A DNA stretch of 64,000 bases from RGIG3994 sp964461635 (lineage in GTDB: Bacteria > Bacillota > Clostridia > Oscillospirales > CAG-272): assembly GCA_964461635.1 (NCBI GenBank), contig CAYWVC010000001.1, positions 1 through 64,000 on the forward strand, read 5' to 3'. The translations under genes and the position numbers were made by a program. Each line of letters starts with the position of its first letter. The stretch's first letter is position 1. The notes beneath the pieces are model-generated. The model saw only the letters and a program-made list of their open reading frames with translations, did not search any database and had not been told where the DNA came from. Below, in pieces: positions 58,520 through 64,000 of this stretch.

Positions 58520-58978
58520 ATGATGTCCGAATGCATTTTTGATATTATATGTGCATCAACCGAAGAGACCGAGAATGCCGGGCGATCCCTGGCTGAATAT
58601 ATAACGGTTACGGGAGCGCCTCGCTTCGTGGCACTTTGCGGAGGCTTGGGAGCCGGAAAGACGGCTTTTGTACGCGGATTTTGCTCTCGTATATGCCCCG
58701 GCTGCCGTGTAAAATCCCCGTCCTTCGCCATCGTCAATGAATATCGCGGCAACCCAGACGTTTATCACTTTGACGTTTGGCGCATAACCGACGAGGATGA
58801 TCTGTATTCCACCGGATTTTACGATTATGCCGAACGTCCCGGCATAACCCTTTGCGAATGGGCAGACAACGTGGAATACGCTCTGCCGGACAGATATATC
58901 AGGGTGGACATATCCGGAAGCGGTGATGAGCCGAGGCAAGTGACCGCAAATCTCAAGATTCGGGGGGAGAGTATCTGA
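58520..58978 (+). CDS. tsaE: tRNA t6A biosynthesis ATPase TsaE
   Basis: 152 residues. P-loop GGLGAGKTAFVRG, then SPSFAIVNEY, VYHFDVWRI and a Walker B-like ITLCEWAD, all typical of TsaE (YjeE/YdiB). It powers the TsaB-TsaD complex that makes threonylcarbamoyl-adenosine at A37 of ANN-decoding tRNAs. GGAGAAATA precedes tandem ATGs (58520, 58523). The stop overlaps the tsaB start by one base. Confidence 0.95.
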   Translation: MMSECIFDIICASTEETENAGRSLAEYITVTGAPRFVALCGGLGAGKTAFVRGFCSRICPGCRVKSPSFAIVNEYRGNPDVYHFDVWRITDEDDLYSTGFYDYAERPGITLCEWADNVEYALPDRYIRVDISGSGDEPRQVTANLKIRGESI

Positions 58979-59691
58979 TGATTATCCTAGCGCTTGAAAG
59001 CACCGCGCAGGTAGCTTCGGTTGCGATCTGCGACGGCGAAAAAATGATTGGAGAATATTCTCTTCAAAACGGGAATACGCATAGCGAGACACTTTTACCG
59101 ATGATAGAGTCGATGATAGGGCTCTCATCGCTTGACCTCGATCAGATAGATATCTTTGCCTGTGCCGCAGGTCCCGGATCCTTCACGGGAGTGCGAATCG
59201 GTGCCGCAACGCTGAAGGGCTTGGCTTTCGATAGAAAAAAGCCTTGCATCGGAGTATCGTCGCTTGAGGCATTAGCCTACAATTCGCGCGGAACCGACGG
59301 CTTGCTGTGTCCCTGTATGAACGCGCGACGCGGGCAAGTGTACAATGCGCTTTTTGAGAGCGACGGAACCCGTATCTGCGAGGATCGGGCACTGTCAATA
59401 GACGAGCTTTGCGCCGAGCTTGAGAAGCGCGAGCAGCACGTTATTCTTTGCGGTGACGGCGCACAGCTTGCATATGACGGCTTCGGAAAAAGAATAAACG
59501 CTTCGCTCGCACCCGAGAGAAACCGGTACCAATCGGCATACGCCGTTGCACAGTGTGCGCTTTCCGCTTACGGCCGTGGAGAATATACGTCCGATGCCGA
59601 GCTTTCACCCGTATATTTGAGGCTTTCGCAAGCCGAACGTATGCGACTTGAACGTGAATCGGGATCACTTGAGAATCTCGGAAAACAATAA
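58978..59691 (+). CDS. tsaB: tRNA t6A biosynthesis protein TsaB
   Basis: 237 residues, ASKHA fold: ILALESTAQVASVAI, the HSETLLPMI region and AAGPGSFTGVRIG, which mark TsaB. It is the non-catalytic scaffold partner of TsaD. The usual rimI and tsaD neighbours are absent; rpiB follows instead. Confidence 0.95.
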   Translation: MIILALESTAQVASVAICDGEKMIGEYSLQNGNTHSETLLPMIESMIGLSSLDLDQIDIFACAAGPGSFTGVRIGAATLKGLAFDRKKPCIGVSSLEALAYNSRGTDGLLCPCMNARRGQVYNALFESDGTRICEDRALSIDELCAELEKREQHVILCGDGAQLAYDGFGKRINASLAPERNRYQSAYAVAQCALSAYGRGEYTSDAELSPVYLRLSQAERMRLERESGSLENLGKQ

Positions 59692-59729
59692 TTTATATGC
59701 CGCAGATCTGCGGCGGAATGGAGATTATT

Positions 59730-60173
59730 ATGATAAACAGAATAGTTATCGGATCGGATCACGCGGGATATGAGCTGAAGCTTAAGGTTATCGAGCACCT
59801 TGAGGATCGCGGCATAGCAGTTACCGATGTCGGCACCGACTCGGCGGCGAGCTGTGATTATCCCGTGTTTGCAGACGCGCTTTGCAAGCGTATACAGCTT
59901 GGTGAGTTTGAGCTGGGGATCCTTGTTTGCGGGACCGGAATAGGAATGTCTATTGCCGCCAACAAGCATTCCGGTATCAGGGCGGCGTGCTGTTCCGACA
60001 CCTATTCGGCAAGATTGACACGCGAGCATAACGACGCTAACGTGCTTTGCTTCGGTGCAAGAGTGATCGGTGAGGGCTTGGCGCTGGATCTCGTCGATTT
60101 ATTCGTTGACACCGAATATGCGGGCGGCAAGCACGAGCGCCGCGTCAAGATGCTTGACGAATTGATGAAATAA
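59730..60173 (+). CDS. rpiB: Ribose-5-phosphate isomerase B
   Basis: 147 residues from ATG 59730 (TGGAGATTATT upstream), giving INRIVIGSDHAGYELK. RpiB/LacA fold; the catalytic Cys region LVCGTGIGMSIAANK and the RLTREHNDANVLCFG block are visible. It interconverts ribose-5-P and ribulose-5-P. The rpe gene for the next pentose phosphate step is 1.4 kb downstream in the same direction. Confidence 0.95.
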   Translation: MINRIVIGSDHAGYELKLKVIEHLEDRGIAVTDVGTDSAASCDYPVFADALCKRIQLGEFELGILVCGTGIGMSIAANKHSGIRAACCSDTYSARLTREHNDANVLCFGARVIGEGLALDLVDLFVDTEYAGGKHERRVKMLDELMK

Positions 60174-60964
60174 TGAAAACAAAATCGGAAAAGATCGCGT
60201 CGGCGGCGGCTGACGTAGTGCGCTCCGCGACAGGCAGGAAGAAGTACAAGAGAACAACGGCGATCATACTCGCCGCCGGTAGCTCCTCACGGATGCAAGG
60301 GCGCGATAAGCAGTTTCTGACAGTCGCGGGGATGCCCGTCTTGGCGCGCAGTATTCGCGCATTTCAAAATTCTGCGTGTATAACCGATATAATCGTGGTA
60401 ACAAAAGAAAATAAAATCCGCGACGTGATCGAGCTTTGCAATAAATACGGATTTAGCAAGGTTTCTTCGGTGGTTGCGGGAGGCAAAAACCGACAGTCCT
60501 CCGCTTGGCTTGGATTCCGTCAGATATCGGACAAAGCCGAATTCGTGGCTTTTCACGACGGTGCAAGGTGTCTTGTAACCGAAGACGATATCGAACGCGT
60601 ATGCTTGGCGGCGTATGACTCGGGTGCGGCAACCGCCGCAACCGCGAGCTCAGATACCGTAAAAAAATCCACCCCCGGTGGGTACATCGAATGCTCGGAG
60701 GACCGCAATTTTATTTGGCTTGCGCAAACGCCGCAGGTCTTCGGCACGAATCTTTACCGCGCGGCGGCTTATACCGCCAAGGAAAATAACTTTTTCGCCA
60801 CCGACGATTGCTCGCTTGCAGAGCGGATCGGATTTAAGGGAATCAAGCTCGTAGAGTGCGGCAGAATGAATATTAAGATCACTACCGAGGATGACGTTTA
60901 TCTCGCCGAAGCACTTTTGAAAGCCGCCAACCGTGTTGCGGAGGTAAAAAATGAGAATAGGTGA
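60173..60964 (+). CDS. ispD: 2-C-methyl-D-erythritol 4-phosphate cytidylyltransferase
   Basis: 263 residues. Nucleotidyltransferase signature AIILAAGSSSRMQGRDKQFL begins near residue 29, after an unusual basic N-terminal extension of about 26 residues. VAFHDGARCLV, WLAQTPQVF and TDDCSLAERIG follow. It is step 3 of the MEP isoprenoid pathway. The ATG shares one base with the rpiB stop (TAATG) and the 3' end overlaps ispF by 14 bases. Confidence 0.94.
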   Translation: MKTKSEKIASAAADVVRSATGRKKYKRTTAIILAAGSSSRMQGRDKQFLTVAGMPVLARSIRAFQNSACITDIIVVTKENKIRDVIELCNKYGFSKVSSVVAGGKNRQSSAWLGFRQISDKAEFVAFHDGARCLVTEDDIERVCLAAYDSGAATAATASSDTVKKSTPGGYIECSEDRNFIWLAQTPQVFGTNLYRAAAYTAKENNFFATDDCSLAERIGFKGIKLVECGRMNIKITTEDDVYLAEALLKAANRVAEVKNENR

Positions 60965-61424
60965 GGGCTACGACGTTCACCGTTTCGCCGTAGGACGAAA
61001 ATTGATACTCGGGGGAGTGGTGATTCCTTACTCAATGGGGCTTGACGGTCATTCGGATGCCGACGTTTTGGCTCATTCGATAGCCGATGCGCTCCTCGGC
61101 GCGGCGGCGCTTGGCGATATCGGAAAGCTTTTTCCGGACACCGATCCGAAATTTTTGAACGCTGACAGTATGATATTGCTTGAGACAGTGGCAAAAAGGG
61201 TGTATGAGGCGGGTTACCGTATAGGTAACGTTGACTCCACCGTTATCGCGCAGGCTCCCAAGCTCGCGCCATATATCGACGAAATGCGAAAAAACATTTC
61301 CGTCGCCGTAGGCATTGACATCGGTGACGTTAGCGTTAAGGCAACGACCGAGGAAGGATTGGGCTTTACCGGGCGTAAAGAAGGCATCGCGGCAAGAACA
61401 GTCTGCCTTATCTTCAAGCAATAG
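60951..61424 (+). CDS. ispF: 2-C-methyl-D-erythritol 2,4-cyclodiphosphate synthase
   Basis: 157 residues: MRIGEGYDVHRF (zinc ligands D8, H10), LDGHSDADVLAHSIADALLGA, and the C-terminal VKATTEEGLGFTGRKEGI. It is step 5 of the MEP pathway, normal length. The overlap with ispD couples the two; IspD-IspF pairs are common and sometimes fused. Confidence 0.96.
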   Translation: MRIGEGYDVHRFAVGRKLILGGVVIPYSMGLDGHSDADVLAHSIADALLGAAALGDIGKLFPDTDPKFLNADSMILLETVAKRVYEAGYRIGNVDSTVIAQAPKLAPYIDEMRKNISVAVGIDIGDVSVKATTEEGLGFTGRKEGIAARTVCLIFKQ

Positions 61425-61429
61425 CAAAC

Positions 61430-61451
61430 GGGGCACCACTTGATGCCCCGC
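61430..61451 (+). other. Hairpin after ispF without T-run
   Basis: CGGGGCA (61430-61436) pairs with TGCCCCG (61445-61451). No T-run follows, so it may be a weak terminator or an RNA-stability element between ispF and rpe. The rest of the 174-base gap shows no gene; TTGACA at 61553 has no matching -10. Confidence 0.45.
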
Positions 61452-61598
61452 AAAGCACGCGCAACGGTTTTATCAGCTTCACATCGTTTGTGTTGTACGT
61501 CCCGGACCGCCGTTCGTGCTTCCACACTACATATTATGTTGAATTATGTCGTTTGACATGATCGCAGGCTTTGAAACGTTTTTATTGGAGGAATAAAA

Positions 61599-62276
61599 AT
61601 GATCTATATTTCACCGTCGTTGTTGGCTGCCGATTTTTCACGCCTCGGCGAAGAAGTCGAGCGAATAGAGAATGCCGGAGCAAATTACCTTCACCTTGAT
61701 ATAATGGACGGACATTTCGTTCCTAATATCAGCTTCGGTCCGGGTACGGTCGCGGCATTGCGAAAAAAGAGTATGCTCATTTTTGACGTACATATGATGA
61801 TCTCCGAGCCCGAACGATATATAAACGACTTTATACGCGCGGGAGCCGATATCATTACCGTTCATTACGAGGCAACCGACGATCCCGCGCGCACTCTCGG
61901 CATCCTGCGTGAAAAGGAGGTCCGCGCCGGAATCGCAATATCTCCCGATACCCCGGTTGATGCAGTGATCCCTTTGGTTGACGCGGGGCTTTGCGATATG
62001 GTATTGGTGATGACGGTTCAGCCCGGCTTCGGCGGTCAGAAGCTGATCCCCGAAACGCTTGATAAGGTCAGAAAGCTTCGCCGATACGTTGACCGTCGCG
62101 GAATTGAGCTTGACATCGAGGTTGACGGGGGGATTAATGCGGATAATATATATCAGTGCTCTTCTGCGGGAGCAAACGTCATAGTTGCGGGTACGGCTAT
62201 TTTTGGATCGAAAAAGCCGAATTCGGTGATCAAGCAAATGCGCTTGCAGGCGAGGGACAATCCTTTTATGGGTTAA
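61599..62276 (+). CDS. rpe: Ribulose-phosphate 3-epimerase
   Basis: 225 residues, TIM barrel: ISPSLLAADFSRL, YLHLDIMDGHFVPNIS (metal-binding His and Asp), DVHMMISEPERY, MTVQPGFGGQ and IEVDGGINADN. It interconverts ribulose-5-P and xylulose-5-P. Normal length. TTGGAGGAATAA precedes the ATG; ends at the terminator shared with the MATE gene. Confidence 0.96.
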   Translation: MIYISPSLLAADFSRLGEEVERIENAGANYLHLDIMDGHFVPNISFGPGTVAALRKKSMLIFDVHMMISEPERYINDFIRAGADIITVHYEATDDPARTLGILREKEVRAGIAISPDTPVDAVIPLVDAGLCDMVLVMTVQPGFGGQKLIPETLDKVRKLRRYVDRRGIELDIEVDGGINADNIYQCSSAGANVIVAGTAIFGSKKPNSVIKQMRLQARDNPFMG

Positions 62277-62297
62277 CGGTTTAAATACCGCGAAAAG

Positions 62298-62332
62298 GGA
62301 AGAACGGATCTCAAACCGAGATCCGTTCTTCC
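62298..62332. terminator. Bidirectional terminator overlapping the MATE stop codon
   Basis: GGAAGAACGGATCTC (62298-62312), loop AAACC, GAGATCCGTTCTTCC (62318-62332), with A-rich left and T-rich right flanks. The stop codon of the minus-strand MATE gene (62311-62313) lies in the stem and loop. Confidence 0.88.
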
Positions 62333-63735
62333 TTTGTATTTTCGCTTAAAGCCTTCTTTGCTTCCAGCTTCTTGGTCACCCTGTGTTGAATGATCAAAAA
62401 TGCGATAAACTGTGCGATAACTGCTATTGTCCACGAAATCGGATACGACATATACAGCCAATATATGTTGTGGAAGAATTCGTATTGATCGAAGAGCAGC
62501 TTTATCCAAAGGATCCGGATTCCGCATACCCCGAACGTCGCGATCATCATTGGTATAAACGAATATCCCACACCGCGCAAGACTCCGGTCAATACCTCCA
62601 TAATGCCGCAGAGGAAGTATGTCATTGTGGTTATTTCAAGCCTTAAAAGTCCGTTCTTAAGAGCCTCTGCCTTTGCTCCGTTTTCGGTGAGCCCGTACAA
62701 GCCGAGAAGCGGCGTGGCAAAAATATCAACTATACCGCCAATGACTATGCCTATAACAGTCACGAGGATAACCGAGACCAAGCAAACCTTCCGCACGCGC
62801 TTCATATTACCCGCACCGTAGCTTTGCCCCGTGAATGCCATTGCCGCGTGATATACCGAGTTTTGCGCTATGTATATAAAGCCGTCAATGCTTGCCGCCG
62901 CCGAGTCGCCCGACATCGCCGACGTTCCGAGCACGTTTACGGAGGATTGGATCATAACGTTTGAGACCGAAAATACGACGCTTTGGAGTCCGGCGGGAAG
63001 TCCGACTCTGATAATACGCAGGAACTTGTCCTTCTTGATGCACAGCTTACGGAACTCCAATCGGCACGAATCCTTCAGACGGCAAAGATATATAACTACC
63101 ATTACGGCAGATATAATCTGAGAGGCAACTGTAGCGATCGCCACGCCGTCCACGTGTCGGTCAAAAACGAAGACCATTATCAAGTTAAGTATAACGTTCG
63201 CACATCCGGATACGACAAGCACTATCAGAGGGAACTTCGTATCTCCCTTCGCACGTAAAACGGCAGATCCGAAATTATATACCATCGATGCCGGAAGCCC
63301 CGCAAAATATATGCGCATATAGAGTGCCGAAAGCTCGATAACGTCGGAATCCGTTCTCATCCAAAGCAGAAAATCGTAGGAAAGCACGATGCCGATCCCC
63401 CCGAGGATCACACCGATTATAACCGCTGTCAGCATTGCCGTGTGCACGACCTCGGAAACGTTTTTGTCATCCTTAGAGCCGAGGTACTGCGAGATAACGA
63501 CACAAGCCCCGACCGAAAGGCCGAGAAAAAGTCCGATTATAAGGCTGGTCAACGAGCTCGTCGCGCCGATCGCCGCAACGTAAAGATCGCCGATCTCCCC
63601 CTTGTTACCGACCACCACGAGGTCGGCGGAATTATAAAGGAGCTGCAGCATTCCCGAAAACATCAGCGGCAGCGTGTATAATATCATCTTGCTGAGGATC
63701 GGTCCCTGTGCAAGGTTTACTTCTTTTTTAGCCAT
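62311..63735 (-). CDS. MATE family efflux transporter
   Basis: 474 residues from the ATG at 63735 (AGAGAGGAATCT upstream), about 12 hydrophobic helices. MATE/NorM signatures: PLMFSGMLQLLYNSADLVVVG near the N-terminus (shown in part), LGLSVGACVVISQYLG, and GRGVGYSF-like LRGVGYSFIPMM in the second half. A cation-coupled exporter of drugs or metabolites; substrate not predictable. Highly charged C-terminal tail. Confidence 0.9.
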   Translation of the reverse strand: MAKKEVNLAQGPILSKMILYTLPLMFSGMLQLLYNSADLVVVGNKGEIGDLYVAAIGATSSLTSLIIGLFLGLSVGACVVISQYLGSKDDKNVSEVVHTAMLTAVIIGVILGGIGIVLSYDFLLWMRTDSDVIELSALYMRIYFAGLPASMVYNFGSAVLRAKGDTKFPLIVLVVSGCANVILNLIMVFVFDRHVDGVAIATVASQIISAVMVVIYLCRLKDSCRLEFRKLCIKKDKFLRIIRVGLPAGLQSVVFSVSNVMIQSSVNVLGTSAMSGDSAAASIDGFIYIAQNSVYHAAMAFTGQSYGAGNMKRVRKVCLVSVILVTVIGIVIGGIVDIFATPLLGLYGLTENGAKAEALKNGLLRLEITTMTYFLCGIMEVLTGVLRGVGYSFIPMMIATFGVCGIRILWIKLLFDQYEFFHNIYWLYMSYPISWTIAVIAQFIAFLIIQHRVTKKLEAKKALSENTKEERISV

Positions 63736-63846
63736 AGATTCCTCTCTTATACGCAAAAAGAACTGTCAAGTATATTATATAACCGATAGGCAAGTATGTC
63801 AATTAATTTTTGTGCCGAACCTTTTTCAATAATATCGGAAAAAATA

Positions 63847-63875
63847 TTGAAATAGTACGAAAACAGTGGTATAAT
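63847..63875 (+). promoter_or_regulatory. SigA-type promoter of the gene cut by the window end
   Basis: TTGAAA (63847-63852), 17-base spacer, TATAAT (63870-63875). Confidence 0.78.
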
Positions 63876-63933
63876 TAAAAGCACGTATCGGGTATCCGAT
63901 CGTTTGATACAGTAACGTTGCGGGAGGAAGGCT

Positions 63934-64000
63934 ATGGGAAGAGGTGCAAAGATCTTTTTCGTTTCCGGTGCCATAGCTCTTCTTGCTTTCGGATTAATAG
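63934..64000 (+). CDS. Partial gene: N-terminus of a membrane or secreted protein
   Basis: Open from ATG 63934 (GGGAGGAAGG upstream) to the window end, 22 codons visible. The peptide begins MGRGAKIFFVSGAIALLAFG: a basic start then a hydrophobic stretch, so a signal peptide or membrane anchor. The product cannot be identified. Confidence 0.65.
   Translation, partial: MGRGAKIFFVSGAIALLAFGLI

Noticed and set aside
61553..61558. TTGACA before rpe as a promoter
   Set aside because: No -10 element at 16-18 bases; the hexamer lies in a short inverted repeat and probably arises by chance.
1..64000. tRNA, rRNA, CRISPR arrays, insertion sequences, prophage or toxin-antitoxin modules
   Set aside because: None seen: no T-loop-like tRNA ends in intergenic DNA, no regularly spaced repeats, no transposase, integrase or phage structural genes.

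Overview
The window looks like a chromosomal segment from a strictly anaerobic, spore-forming member of the Clostridia, probably a gut-type lineage near Oscillospirales or Christensenellales. The placement is inferred from gene content and style, not from a marker phylogeny. Spore genes are present (a small acid-soluble spore protein, gerW, a DacF-type carboxypeptidase, a PdaA-type deacetylase, a SpoVB-like flippase). The energy genes are an NAD(P)H-linked [FeFe]-hydrogenase of HndABCD type. Vegetative promoters of TTGACA-17-TATAAT type and strong intrinsic terminators separate the transcription units. I see no rRNA, tRNA, CRISPR array, insertion sequence or prophage.

Layout. 1-5.3 kb: hydrogenase operon (hndA, a lone HATPase-domain gene, hndB, hndC, [FeFe]-hydrogenase hndD) with a candidate Rex site in the leader. 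5.4-7.7 kb: polar amino acid ABC transporter. 7.8-11.9 kb: copper-type P-ATPase, then a Fic-fold protein with altered key residues and a LURP-one-like protein. 12-14.2 kb: two small genes and a malate/lactate dehydrogenase. 14.2-14.7 kb: a gene-free gap holding a well-bounded small RNA candidate. 14.7-24.8 kb: a housekeeping and cell-cycle run (lon, engB, lysA, site-2 protease, scpA, scpB, DUF2953, gerW, dacF-like, rluB). 24.9-30.2 kb, minus strand: SASP, a GLUG-type surface protein with an orphan solute-binding lipoprotein, SpoVB-like flippase. 30.3-32.4 kb: nucleotide kinase, NamZ-like muramidase, rubredoxin. 32.5-35.2 kb, minus strand: a tightly coupled trio of DUF4091 hydrolase, small pyrophosphatase-like protein and nuclease-like/winged-helix protein. 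35.3-39.1 kb: 23S rRNA methyltransferase, two zinc-ribbon membrane proteins, an SGNH-type lipoprotein. 39.1-43.8 kb, minus strand: a five-gene operon with two exported trigger-factor-like prolyl isomerases, DUF5685, a J-domain protein and a membrane protein. 43.9-46.6 kb: a Cys/Pro-rich, probably spore-related protein and two polysaccharide deacetylases. 46.6-53.6 kb, minus strand: EF-G paralogue; nagA, membrane protein, metG and tatD operon. 53.6-58.4 kb: esterase, secreted amidase with SH3 domain, lipoprotein plus sugar isomerase, CarD regulator. 58.5-62.3 kb: tsaE, tsaB, rpiB, ispD, ispF, rpe. 62.3-63.7 kb: MATE exporter, then the start of a truncated membrane or secreted protein.

Most genes are ordinary core functions. 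The points that stand out are a shared C-terminal PGGC-helix-basic-tail signal on two unrelated secreted proteins, the Fic protein lacking both its catalytic histidine and its inhibitory glutamate, the orphan small RNA at 14.5 kb, the exported chaperone-like operon at 39-44 kb, and the coupled trio at 32.5-35.2 kb. No feature here was confirmed by database search; family names rest on recognised motifs and general resemblance.
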